A stretch of DNA of 64,000 nt from Salvelinus alpinus (taxonomy: Eukaryota; Chordata; Actinopteri; Salmoniformes; Salmonidae), in the NCBI RefSeq assembly GCF_045679555.1, contig NC_092093.1, positions 66,163,714 to 66,227,713 on the forward strand. Direction: 5' to 3'. This document shows positions 52,967-64,000 of this stretch, one piece after another. Numbering within the stretch: position 1 is the stretch's first letter; every line of letters starts with the position of its first letter. The notes below the pieces were generated by a model. It had not been told where the DNA came from and searched no databases. It saw only the letters and a program-made list of their open reading frames with translations. Made by a program: the position numbers and the translations under genes.

Positions 52967-55900
52967 GTAAGACTACCGTCTGTATATCGCGATACTATTT
53001 TATATAAGCTTACTAAATGCTGTTATTCATTGCTGTTAAACATGTCTATGTTATTATGATAAAGATTGGGAATGTGTTATTGTAACATAAAAGTAACCAA
53101 CATTACATGCTGTTAAATTGACGTCATTGCTGTTAATTCGTTGATATAACGCTGCATGCGTTGTGTGATGTGAATGATGCTCTGTACAGACATACGCAAT
53201 TGTTGCTTTTGGGAATATGTAGCCTATCTATCCCTCATTCTTCGTCCTGTAGCCTACTTTGTGAATGTGCGCAGGCAACGCATCTTTGCTCTCGTGAATA
53301 CCGTTATTCTTAATAACCCTTTGAGCACCTCACGAGAGTGGCGCGTACCTGTTGAGCATCTTCAGAGGATGATGATAGCTTTTTTGAAAATGTTATCGGT
53401 GTGATATACCTTAATGTTACGCCAAACTAGCATATTAGTCATTTGTTGTTTTTGGATGACGAACCATTTTCAACTTTGAATTAATTTGAATTAATTTAGT
53501 GTAGCTGCACTGAGCGTGTGTATATGACCACAAGAGCCGTTGTTGGCACGTAGAAAAATAGTTTACACGTAGGCACATTTGTTTTCTAGTGTGCTCTTCC
53601 CCCGCAGGTATGATCTTCTTCGGGTTCTGAAAAGAAGCCTATCAGCTGAAGTTTAAGCGTAACGTGGCATTTCAATGGAGCAATTATTTGAAAGGTTGGT
53701 TCTGGTTGAAAAGTAAATAAGAGGTATGGTAAAAAAATGGCGTCTACCTGTTTAGGTAAGGCAGGATAGCGCCTAACCCAAAAAGTAAATTATATCTATT
53801 GGTCAAAGAGACCTTAATCATGGATTGGAAGTTGGAACTGTGTCAAAACATGAGTAACAGTTAGGACTTTTCTTTATTCACACAGTCAAGGTATATAGGT
53901 AACAAGTTGTTACTTCAGGTTAGGGAGGGCCATGTAGCCCTGAAGATGAACCAAAACGTCATAAGTCTCAGGCAGTAGGTTTATTTGTCTTTTAGTCTAC
54001 TGCACCTCACAAAGGTGGTTGATTACTGGTCATTCACTGGATTTGGCATAGGACACTAGAATTACTTGCATTTTTGTTGAAGAGAAGCCATTCAAAATGG
54101 TTGTAATAAGACACAAAATAAATTGTGTAGCCTGAAACATTTACATGGTAGATTTTTCCATTACACATACAATTAACTTCTAAGAAATTGTCTTTAGATA
54201 CAAAAGTTCTCTATCCTTTTTTATTTTTTTTGCCTCAGTCAGAGATGAATCTTTGCATGTGAAATAGACACCTTTGCTTTGTCTTGTAGTTGTATGAAGG
54301 CACTAGTCTGGTCTGACAGGGCAAGATGGCGGCTGTTGAAGTCTCAAAGCATTGTTATGTCCCATCGCCTATTGATTCTTTGGCTAGTTGATGAATGTGA
54401 TGAGACAAATCTTGGACAGAATAGTATAACACACAGTGCGGTTATCCGCGTTAGATTAGAGAAATCATTGATTTATTTGGTACTGCTAAATCTAAAGTGA
54501 GCTTTCATTGCACCGAAACTTCTTTTTGGTTATGTAAACAATTTTTCTGGGCATTGTTATCCAATATTATTCCCACATCACCCCTGTTTTTGATATGCAT
54601 ATGATATGAGTTATCTCAGTGTCTGGTTTTGTTTCAGCCAAAATATCCATAGTATTCAGTCTCACGCCTCTCGTCGTCACAGTAGAAGGGAATGAAAAAG
54701 TTCCGAAAATGAGCAGGGCAGCCTGGAACATTGAGAACTCACCGGCACACCCATCACAATTTTCCTCATGGCTCAAAATGACTCATGCCATTATGGTTTG
54801 ACATAACCAATGCAAGTAATAGACAAGTCTTCGATGCAGACTCTTTGACGTGCCAAATGTGCTTAATGGACACAAGATTTCATAGCCTACATTTAATACA
54901 GTAAAAACTACAAAAACCACAAATGATCCGAATGAGTTCTAATGCCTAGTTAATGATGTACAGTAGTAGACCACTAGATGTACAGTAGTAGACCACTAGA
55001 GCTCTTCTTTAGACAGGCCTAATCAGAGAGATGCTGATAGATGCAAGGGCACTTTGGGTGCTGTTCAACGGCCCTCTGGGTGCAGTCTGACAGTACATGT
55101 TATTTCCGCTCGGTGGCTCTGTGATGTTTATCTGTGACTCTTATCACTGACCGGCCTAGACAGATCACTTAATTATCACCTGTTAAAGCTTGCTTTGTGT
55201 ATCTGCTGTCAGACCTTGTCCTCACTGAGCCCTCATCATACTCCTTAATGGTTTTTGAAAGGTTTTAGATTGTTTTCAATGTAGCCTAACTTGGGAAGTG
55301 TGCAGCCACGCTTAAACATGCCAGCTCCTTTGATCTTTTCAGGTGTGTCCCTAACCTGACCTGTAATTATGGCTCTCAAATTGTTTTCATTTTTTCCGGT
55401 TGCACTTTACTGAAAGCAGACCGGTACATTATGCAGTTATAATGCTTAAGAGCATGTCAGTGGCACTTAAAACAGGCTCTGTCCTTAATCCTATATCAAG
55501 CATGGATTATTATTTTGTTTTTCATGTTAGCAGCATATTTAGATGTTTGTTGTCTTTGTTTACAGGGGCCCTTATGACACCTTGAACCCTGTCGATAACC
55601 CCCCCATGTCTGTAGTGATGACACTTTTCCAGGGATGATGGTAAGATTCTTGTTGACCTGTTTTTCGCTAAAGCACATTTGAGCATGTTGCAAGGAGAGA
55701 AGAGAAATGCTAGGAATGCTGTAAGGTTTTGGGTAAAGAGAGAAAGTGTTATCGCCTTGGGGGAACATGAGTTTGCTGCACGGACTAATATTAACAGAAA
55801 CTGAGTAGTAGCTTGCATCGTCAAATCTGATATGACGCTGAGAAATGGCACATTGCACTCAGCACTGCAGTCCACTCATTTTCAGCAATTTTTTCTAATA

Positions 55901-58900
55901 AACTCAGATTCTTGATCTCTTCATAAGATAATACAGAAATGTGGATCTGAAGTCGGATAACTTTTCGCCAGAGGCTTTTAGCTGGGGAAAAAATACTGGC
56001 GTATAGCTCAGAACAATTTTACTACTCTGCTATTGGTTCCCTTTTGCTTGCCTCACTCTAGTGGCCGAAGTCACAATTTATGGTCTAGCATCATGGAACT
56101 TCCCAGAGAGAATGGGGGTTCATCTTTCATGTAAAGCCGTTTGATATTTTATCTAAACATGTCTTGGGGTATCTCTGTGCTCATACAATATATTACTTTA
56201 GGTTAAGTTCGGTAATTTCATCTTTGAGCAGTGCACCACACAACAGCGACACCAGCCAATGCTGCTTTCTAAATGGCTGGTTGTTTTTCCTATTCCTGAC
56301 TACGTAATGACGCTGCACTCTGGAAACAGGGCGTTTCCTTTGACATTGGTCTGGCATATTTTTGAATCAAGGCTCAAGGCCTTTGCTGTATTTTAAGGGG
56401 TCTCCTGGCAGCCTGCCAGAATATGGGCCCACTTTCCTCGTCCCCCATGGCTGCACAAGATCATGAGTCTTTGCACAGCTGTACTCTTTGCTGGTCTTAG
56501 CTGTTGAAATCTCAAGGCCAGCAGCCTCCATTTTATGCTAGCGAAGGGGAAAGAGTTTGCGCTCCAGTGTAGCTACTGGAACAGGCTAATTGAAAATGCA
56601 GCGCGTATAGGAATCAGGGCGATTTGTACTAAAAGACGGTTTCCCGTCAATCTGCATAAAATTGTATCATACGACATTATCCAGTTGTCAAATAAAATAA
56701 AATAAAATAGTTGACTGTTCTCAGCAGAGACTGTATATTATCTTACATTTGACCGCGATCCAACATGTCCTATGATATATATTTTTTTAAATATGTAAAA
56801 TAAATGTTTATGTGAAATAAAAACATTTCACAATATAAAAAATATATATAGTTTTCAGTTTTCAGGTTCATTTTAACTGGTTATCTGTTGTTTTGTCCTA
56901 AAATAAAAATGTAACCTTGATAAATACAGATAGTGGGAAATATGTAGGCCTATATATGACCTCATTTCAAAACGTACCAAGTCGTGTTATTTTTAGTATC
57001 AAATATTATCAGATGGTGCTTATATAATACATATAAAAAAGACAAAATAAAATCGTAGATTTGCAAACAAATATATTATTCACTTTTTCGTGAACTTGAA
57101 GAATTGCAATCAAATTAGATTTACACAAATAAGGATACATACCACATTGTATAATATTGACTGATTATTGTAAAATATGATAGAATGACGTTACGTGACA
57201 ATTTAATGTCTTTGTATTTTTGTTGTTGTTTGTTTTTGCAATTTCACGTCGTTATTTGGCTGGTTTTTAAACAAAGGCTACAAAACCATTTTGTACTGTA
57301 AATGGTTTGAGGTCTAATATTGTATATTTTAGCGTTCATTTTGTGTAACCCATTGAAATATTTATTGCGATTGTACACCCATCATTACTGCAAACCCAAA
57401 CGGTATATATGGGTATATTATGAATATTCTTTTGCAATAAAGGTAACTTTCAACTAACGTTTCAATCAATTATTATACTATAATAGAATGGATGTTACAT
57501 GAGGAATGAATTAACAAATAAACTCACCCCCTGAAGTGGACATTCGCAACTAAACCTTTAAACTGATAAGACTTTATGGTGTTGGCCTTCGAGTTCATTA
57601 TGTTTTGGAATAATATTTGATGTTTTATACTTGCCCACATAATTTTTTAATTGCGTGAATTCACATTCACTTGTAATACGTTTTCTATATACTATTTGTC
57701 AACATACTTTTGAACAATCAAAGAATTATCAGGTTTTAAAGAAACGTATAAGTGAGGAAGAAAATACTCATCAACTGTAAATGTCCTTACATTGAAATGT
57801 CTCTCTCTGTCCTGTGTATAGTCTAGTTGAAAGTATTTAACATGTTCCCATATAGTAAAAACTGTAGCTACAAACTCCACGTATGACGAGTGACTTAATC
57901 TTTTGAATTGTGGGGCATAGATGACTGGTGTCTCTTACTTTCACTCTCTGAATGCTGGTCTTGGTCTACTGTAAAAAAAAAAACTTTTGTGAAGGCCGAA
58001 CTATGTTTCTATACCACATAACACAAGAATGTCTGTCAGTGACGCGTTGAGCTGCCATGCTACTCCCTCGTCACAAAGGTAGAAAGAGTGAAAGAGGACT
58101 GTGGGTTTGTGTGTGTGTTGTGGTGTGGAGAGGCGTGTTGGGGGAGCTTTGAGGGCTGGTGGTGGAGTAGGAGAATCAAGCTTTAGCTTAATGTCAGGTT
58201 GTCTGCACTATAGTCCTGGATTTTCACTGTTCTCTCAGACTTCTTGACCTTCAGGGTGAGACAAAGCGAAGCCCAGCACAGTTGAGCTGAGTTTTCTGCA
58301 GTGAGATTCCTCGGGTACATTGGGGTTTGGAACACATGGGATTAGATTCATCTACATTTTCTATTTGGTAATGACCCCAGCAGGCATTATAGATCCTTTT
58401 ACATTGATGGTTGTGGCTGAAGTATTACATAACAACCAAAAACATGAAGATCTCCCAAAGTTTTAAACAAGGCACTGCATGACTGAGCTTTCGTAAAAAT
58501 TGTGAAAATATATATTTTTGTACCGTACACGCATAGTACATAGAATAAAGGCTGCTTAGTTCAAAGTTAATTCTGCTGAGGAATATTAGTACTTTATTTT
58601 GTGATACTCTTATTATTATGAGTACTCTGAGGTTCTAAGTAATTTATGACAAGGTTGGTTGTGTAAAAAAAAAACACATGTACCTTCTAGGCAGCTGCAA
58701 GAGTCGAAAGTGTGTTTGTTTCGATATAAGAAAATGTGTTTTGTAGTTTAAGATAACAACCTAGCTACCATTTAGCAGATACTCTAATCCAGAGTGAACA
58801 GTAACTTTGTCTTTACTGTTGTCTAAAGGGCTATCCATATAGGGCTATGGGTATGAAGAAGAGACATATTCCCTGACCTTATATTAGCATTTGTTTGTGT

Positions 58901-59360
58901 TTCATGTCCAAATCAGGGATAATTACTTTATTTGGTGGGGGGGATGCTAAAAAGTAAGCATTTGGAGACACTGGTCAGGTAAACAAAACCAAAGTAAGTA
59001 ATTGTGGTCTTGTCCATAGACTGCTCACATGGTAAGGAAACCAATATGTATTTTTGTCATTTGAGTGAACTATCCATTTTTAAAGTCTTGATATGTAGCA
59101 CATTTTGTTACTCAATGTTCCTTCTGACATTGTAATGAAGACATTGTAATAATGTTGTATCATGTTTGTACAGTACAGTACACATTTCATGCTACTCATC
59201 CTTTCAAGTCTGGTATGTGTGTACCAGGATCCTTCTCAGCCATAAAGCCTACCTTGACGAGGATTGGCTTTCCTCTCACAAACGAAGGGATCATCAGACA
59301 GGAAAGATTAGCTGGACAAAAAATATCAATGCCAATGAAAACATGGAGTAAACATCAGAT
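52967..59360. other. AT-rich intergenic or intronic block, nothing named
   Basis: About 6.4 kb with no repeat of the classes above. It includes a tandem 20-bp duplication (GATGTACAGTAGTAGACCAC, 54956-54995), an exon-like piece 55566-55640 with AG/GT borders but no frame open across it, and a strongly AT-rich stretch 56680-57900. I see no gene. Confidence 0.45.
54956..54997. repeat. 20-bp tandem duplication
   Basis: GATGTACAGTAGTAGACCAC followed by TA is repeated twice in direct succession. Confidence 0.88.
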
Positions 59361-59623
59361 TACACTCTTAGAAAAAAAGGTGCTATCTAGAACCTAAAAG
59401 GGTTCTTCGGGTGTCCCCATAGGAGAACCCTTTGAAGAACCCTTGTTGGTTCCAGAGTAGAACCCATTTGTTTCCAGGTAGAACCATTTTGGGTACTGTA
59501 GGACCCTTTCCACAGAAGGGTTCTACCTGGAACCAAAAACTGTTTATAGCTTGGAAACAAAAAGGGTTCTCCTATAGGAACAGCCAAAGAACCATTTTGG
59601 AAGCCGTTTTTTCAAAGGGTGTA
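59361..59623. repeat. palindromic MITE, TACACTCTTAGAAAAAAAGG family
   Basis: Starts TACACTCTTAGAAAAAAAGG and ends TTTTTTCAAAGGGTGTA. Multiple copies of GGTTCTTC / GAAGAACC and GGTTCTACCTGGAACC words make the interior largely self-complementary. No ORF; a hairpin-forming element common in salmonids as far as I recall. Confidence 0.85.
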
Positions 59624-60199
59624 CTAATGGAAGTAAAGTTTTGAACATATAGTAGGCGAATGGCTCTGTGAGCATGTCAAGTGGACTGCTTGTTTCTTTT
59701 GGGGAGCTGTTTATTTTGAATGGTAACCAAGTGAATGGTTTGTTTCAGATATTGACTGCGGTGCTCAGTCTGAATGCTAAGTGATTTCCCATGTTCCACC
59801 GTTCTAGGTGCAGCTGCTGGTTTTAGGATGTGCATACACAGCATGTTCTTTTCCACCCAGCTGCGTAACAATGACAGCTCCAGCAATTTCCCCTGTTTTC
59901 ATTTGACTGCAACTCCTTCAGCCACTGCCTTTTACATGGGGTTTACTCGTCTATAAAACTCTCCATAACACTTGTGAAAAAACGGTAGGGGTGGGTGAGC
60001 AACGTCTGACTTCTGACTGCAACCCCTAGCCTTGAAGACTGCCCTTACAGAAAAAACACATTCATTTCAAATGATCCCATGTGATCTTATGTGAATTTAA
60101 TGTGACAACATGGAAAAGCAACATGTGATGCAATGAAACTACACATGATAACATTTGAATGTTTTTTAAGTGAAAGTGCAGATTCGATTTTCACATGTC
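59624..60199. other. intergenic, nothing recognised
   Basis: About 580 bp without a recognised feature, ending in the left duplication TATTTCAC of the LINE. Confidence 0.55.
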
Positions 60200-60439
60200 T
60201 ATTTCACATATGAAAATGCAACATGGCGCCGGAAGGGCACTGGAGGGCTCTGTCGGCTCTTAACCAACCATGCTATTTTGTTTGTTTTTTCGCGTTGTTC
60301 GTAACTTGTTTTGTACATAATGTTACTACTACCGTCTCTTATGACTGAAAAGAGCTTCTGGACATCAGAACTGCGATTGCTCACCTCAGACTGGACGAAG
60401 AGTTCTTCTTCAATGAGTCGGACGGTAGGGATGTAATAC

Positions 60440-61740
60440 AGACACCCGACCAGGCCCAGGTCCCCGTTATTCGCTGGAGAAGGAAACAGAGGTTTCGCGG
60501 ACAGAGATCAGGGTGCCTTGTGTGGGACGAACTGAATCATGGTTGAACGACGACATTAAGAACATACAGCGGGTTATACACTCCATCAGCAGGACAGAAC
60601 AGCAGCCTCTGGTAAGACATGGGGCGGGGGCCTATGCATTTATGTAAACAACAGCTGGTGCACAATATCTAAGGAAGTCTCAAGGTTTTGCTCGCCTGAG
60701 GTAGTGTATCTCATGATAAGCTGTAGACCACACTATCTACCTAGAGAGTTTTCATCTGTATTTTTCGTAGCTGTCTACATACCACCACAGACCAATGCTG
60801 GCACTAAAGCCACACCCAATGAGCTGTATACCGCCATAAGCAAACAGGAAAAAGCTCACCCAGAGGCGGCGCTCCTAGTGGCCGGGGACTTTAATGCAGG
60901 GAAACTTAAATCAGTTTTACCTAATATCTATCAGCATGTTAAATGCGCAACCAGAGGGAAAAGAATTCTAGACCACCTTTACTCCACACATAGAGACGCG
61001 TACAAAGCTCTTCCTCGCCCTCCATTTGGCAAATCTGACCATAACTCTATCCTCCTAATTCCTGTTTACAAGCAAAAATTAAAGCAGGAAATACCAGTGA
61101 CTCGGTCTATAAAAAAGTGGTCAGGTGAAGCAGATGCTAAACTACAGGACTGTTTTGCTAGCACAGACTGGAATATGTTTCTTCCGGTGGCATTGAGGAG
61201 TGCACCACATTAGTCACTGGCTTTATCAATAAGTGCATTGAGGACGTCATTCCCACAGTGACCGTATATACATACCCCAACCAGAAGCCATGGATTACAG
61301 TCAACATTCGCAATGAGCTAAAGGGTAGAGCTGCCTCTTTCAAGAAGCAGGACTCTAACCCGGAAGCTGATAAGAAATCCCGCTATGCCCTCCGACGAAC
61401 CATCAAACAAGCAAAGCGTCAATACAGGACTAAGATCGAATTGTCCTACACCGGCTCCGACGCTCATCGGATGTGGCAGGGCCTGCAAACTATTACAGAC
61501 TACAAAGGGAGAGCTGTCCAGTGACACAAGCCTACCAGACGAGCTAAATAACTTCTATGCTCGCATCGAGTCAAGTAACACTGAAACATGCATGAGAGCA
61601 TCAGCTGTTCCAGATGACTGTGTGATCACGCTCTCTTCAGCCGATGTGAATAAGACCTTTAAACAGGTCAACATTCACAAGGCCGCAGGGCCAGACAGAT
61701 TACCAGGACGTATACTCCGAGCATGAGCTGACCAACTGGC
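60440..61740 (+). pseudogene. LINE endonuclease and linker pseudogene
   Basis: The endonuclease nicks the target DNA. VAVYIPPQTNAGTKATPNEL, LLVAGDFNAGKLKSVLPNIY, DHLYSTHRD and GKSDHNSILLIPVYKQ (the terminal SDH motif) are readable between 60704 and 61213. Upstream, at 60440-60700, the frame is broken and the first catalytic motifs are gone. After 61213 the linker (KPWITVNIRNELKGRAASFK, then KTFKQVNIHKAAGPDRLPGR at 61650) changes frame at least twice. Confidence 0.85.
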
Positions 61741-61822
61741 AAGTGTCTTCACTGACATTTTCAACCTCTCCCTGTCTGAGTCTATAATACCAACATGTTT
61801 CAAGCAGACCACAATAGTCCCT

Positions 61823-62890
61823 GTGCCCAAGAACACTAAAGTAACCTGCCTAAATGACTACCTACCCGTAGCACTCACATCTGTAGCCATGAAATGCTTT
61901 GAAAGGCCGGTCATGGCTCACATCAACACCATTTTCCCAGAAACCCTAGACCCACTCCAATTTGCATACCGCAACAACAGATCCACAGATGATGCCATCT
62001 CTATTGCACTCCACACTGCCCTTTCACACCTGGACAAAAGGAACACCTATGTGAGAATGCTATTCATTGACCACAGCTCAGCGTTCAACCCCGTAGTGCA
62101 CGCAAAGCTCAACATTAAGGTAAGGACCCTGGTACTAAACACCTCCCTCCGCAACTGGATCCTGGACTTCCTGACGGGCCTCCCCCAGGTGGTAAGGGTA
62201 GGTAACAACACATCCACCATGCTGATCCTCAACACGGGGGCCCCTCAGGGGTGTGTGCTCATTCCCCTCCTGTACTCCCTGTTCACTCATGACTGCATGG
62301 CCAGGCACGACTCCAACACCCTCATTAAGTTTGCTGATGACAAAACAGTGGTAGGCCTGATCACCGACAACGATGACACAGCCTATTGGGAGGGGGTCAG
62401 AGACCTGACCATGTGGTGCAAGGACAACAACCTCTCCCTCAACGTGATCAAGACAAAGGAGATGATTGTGGACTACAGGAAAAGGAGGACTGAGCACGCC
62501 CCCATTCTCATCGACGGGGCTTTAGTGGAGCAGTTTGAGAGCTTCAAGTTCCTTTGCATCCACATCACCAACAAACTAAAATTGTCCAAGCACACCAAGA
62601 CAGTCGTGAACAGGGCACAACAAAACCTATTTTGCCAAAAGATTTTTCCAAAGGATTTGGCATGGGTCCTCAGTACCTCAAAAGGTTTTACAGCTGCACC
62701 ATCGAGACCATCCTGACGGGTTACATCACTGCCTGGTATGGCAACTGCTCGGCCTCCGACCGCAGGGCACTACAGAGGGTAGTGTGTACGGCCCAGTACA
62801 TCACCCGGGCCATCCAGGACCAGGCGGTGTCAGAGGAAGGCCCTAAAATGTGTCATAGACTCCAGCCACCCTAGTCATAGACTGTCTTCT
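61823..62890 (+). pseudogene. LINE reverse transcriptase pseudogene
   Basis: Readable from 61823 to 62716 in one frame: [73 protein letters not shown], then the catalytic [14 protein letters not shown] (FADD intact). [20 protein letters not shown] and [12 protein letters not shown] follow. The frame shifts at about 62640 ([15 protein letters not shown] versus the [11 protein letters not shown] frame). The N-terminal RT part (before 61823) contains a stop in CGAGCATGAGCTGACC. The RT core is otherwise complete over about 300 residues. Confidence 0.9.
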
Positions 62891-63019
62891 CTGCTACCGC
62901 ATAGGCAAGTGGTACCGGAGCACCAAGTCTAGGTCCAAGAGGCTCCTAAATAGCTTCTATCTCCAAGCCATAAGACTCCTGAACAGCTAATCAAATGGCT
63001 ACCCAGACTATGTGCAATA

Positions 63020-63039
63020 CCCCCCCCCCCCCCCCCCCG
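63020..63039. repeat. C20 homopolymer in the LINE 3' UTR
   Basis: Twenty consecutive C seen directly; the length may vary or be unreliable. Confidence 0.85.
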
Positions 63040-63334
63040 ATGCTACTCTCTGTTATTATGTATGCATAGTCACTTAAATAACTACCTACATGTACATATT
63101 ACCTCAATTACCTCAACACTGGTGCCCCTGCACATTGACTCTGTACCAGTACCCCCTGTATATAGACCCACTACTGTTATTTACTGTTGCTCTTTAATCG
63201 TTAGTTATTCTCATCTTTTTGGGGGGGTATTTTCTCAAAACTGCATTGTTGGTTAAGGGCTTGTAAGTAACCATTTCACTGTAAGGTCTACACCTGTTGT
63301 ATTTGGCGCATGTGACAAATAAAATTTGATTTGA

Positions 63335-63622
63335 TATTTCACGTGTTTGTTTTTGTAAGGGAAGTAATGAAATGCTATGGGGGTTTTAATGAAAGTGGTA
63401 CGCTGTTCAGATAAAATACTGTAAACATCTAGAATCAATCTGATTCCATTTGACGTGATCACTTAGTGCAGGCTTTTCAATATGACCCAACCTGGGATTT
63501 GAAATCACAACCTCTGGATTTGGGTTGCCCTGATCTTTCTGCTGGGCCAAAGAGCATGTAGCGTTCTCAGAAGGCCCCTACAATGTCATTAGCTATAATA
63601 AATCTCTGCATTTAGCAAAAGA
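63335..63622. other. intergenic, nothing recognised
   Basis: About 290 bp between the LINE and the SINE; no gene or element is visible. Confidence 0.55.
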
Positions 63623-63631
63623 GTTCCCTCT

Positions 63632-63970
63632 AGGGGCCTCCCGAGTGGCACAGCGGTCTAAGGCACTGCATCGCATTGCTAGAGGCGTCACTACAGACCC
63701 TTGTGGCAGGTTGGGTGCCTGCAGGCTGACCGCCTGCAGGCTGACCTCGGTCGTCAGTTGAACAGTGTTTCCTCTGACACATTGGTGTGGCTGGCTTCCG
63801 GGTTAAGCGGGTGGGTGTTAAGAAGTGCGGTTTGGTGGGTCATGTTTCGTAGGACGCTTGACTCGATCTTCGCCTCCCGAGCCCGTTGGGGAGTTGCAGT
63901 GATGAGACAAGATCGAAATTGGGTAGATAAAGGGGGTAAAATAACCCGAAAAATATATATAAAAATGTAG
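63632..63970 (+). mobile_element. tRNA-derived salmonid SINE with target-site duplications
   Basis: Starts AGGGGCCTCCCGAGTGGCAC and AGCGGTCTAAGGCACTGCAT, a tRNA-like head with box A (GTGGCACAGCGG), then a body with CACATTGGTGTGGCTGGCTT and CGGGTTAAGCGGGTGG. It ends in an A-rich tail (AAAAATATATATAAAAATG). The flanking GTTCCCTCT (63623-63631 and 63971-63979) is a perfect 9-bp duplication. The tRNA box B is degenerate. Confidence 0.92.
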
Positions 63971-64000
63971 GTTCCCTCTGCACTGCTATTTTAGTTATCA

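Larger units (their letters stand above)
60208..63334 (+). mobile_element. LINE, near full length, broken
   Basis: It starts near AACATGGCGCCGGAAGGGCA and ends with TGACAAATAAAATTTGATTT, a simple-repeat tail. Flanking TATTTCAC (60200-60207 and 63335-63342) is a likely 8-bp target-site duplication. It encodes an apurinic-type endonuclease and a reverse transcriptase, both broken, and has a run of 20 C in the 3' UTR. Confidence 0.88.

Noticed and set aside
55496..55875. Two overlapping minus-strand frames of about 120 codons
   Set aside because: Biased composition in AT-rich DNA, no splice support, no family similarity.
60704..61213. Endonuclease-like frame considered as a host nuclease gene
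   Set aside because: It is continuous with LINE reverse transcriptase sequence and lies inside a target-site-duplicated LINE.
63632..63970. tRNA-like promoter words considered as a real tRNA gene
   Set aside because: No complete cloverleaf, box B is degenerate, and the A-rich tail with 9-bp duplications shows a SINE.

Overview
The window is vertebrate nuclear DNA, almost certainly from a salmonid fish. The reasons are the repeat content (Sleeping Beauty-type Tc1 elements, salmonid tRNA-derived SINEs, an RSg-1-like LINE tail, many short palindromic MITEs of one family) and one split, low-density gene with canonical GT/AG introns. No bacterial genes, rRNA, stand-alone tRNA or CRISPR array was seen.

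Layout. One gene fills bases 2039-44749 on the minus strand: rbm33, an RNA-binding-motif protein. I could assemble 20 coding exons whose phases all agree, giving about 1,254 codons from the start codon at 44749 to the stop at 2039. The N-terminal acidic exons lie at 44.7-30.2 kb, the Arg/Gly-rich block at 29.7 kb, the Gln/Pro/His-rich middle at 27.5-15.4 kb, and the C-terminal RRM is split over three exons at 2.75-2.04 kb. The last 640 bp of the assembly before the RRM includes one short, less certain exon. The rbm33 promoter region (about 44.75-44.95 kb) carries YY1-like and ZNF143-like motifs.

Introns are filled with mobile DNA. Intron 15 (3836-15364) holds a five-level nest (palindromic MITE, then Tc1-like A, then a TTAA-flanked element, then a Sleeping Beauty-type Tc1, then another Tc1) and a Ty1/copia LTR retrotransposon with two identical 204-bp LTRs but a damaged pol. 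Other introns hold more Tc1 copies, a SINE, LINE 3' ends and an inverted duplication with a Tc1 in its spacer. Copies of a short palindromic MITE sit close to many rbm33 splice sites.

The right third (45-64 kb) is intergenic. It has an unassigned exon-like piece on the minus strand at 45.7 kb, a three-level nest (TA-flanked inverted-repeat element, LINE, Tc1) at 48.2-51.35 kb, a possible plus-strand promoter and first exon near 52.6-53.0 kb, long AT-rich stretches with nothing I can name, a near full-length but broken LINE at 60.2-63.3 kb, and a SINE with intact target-site duplications at the right edge. In tetrapods RBM33 lies between SHH and CNPY1/EN2; if that synteny holds here, the non-repetitive intron and intergenic blocks are plausible places for regulatory elements, but that is inference.
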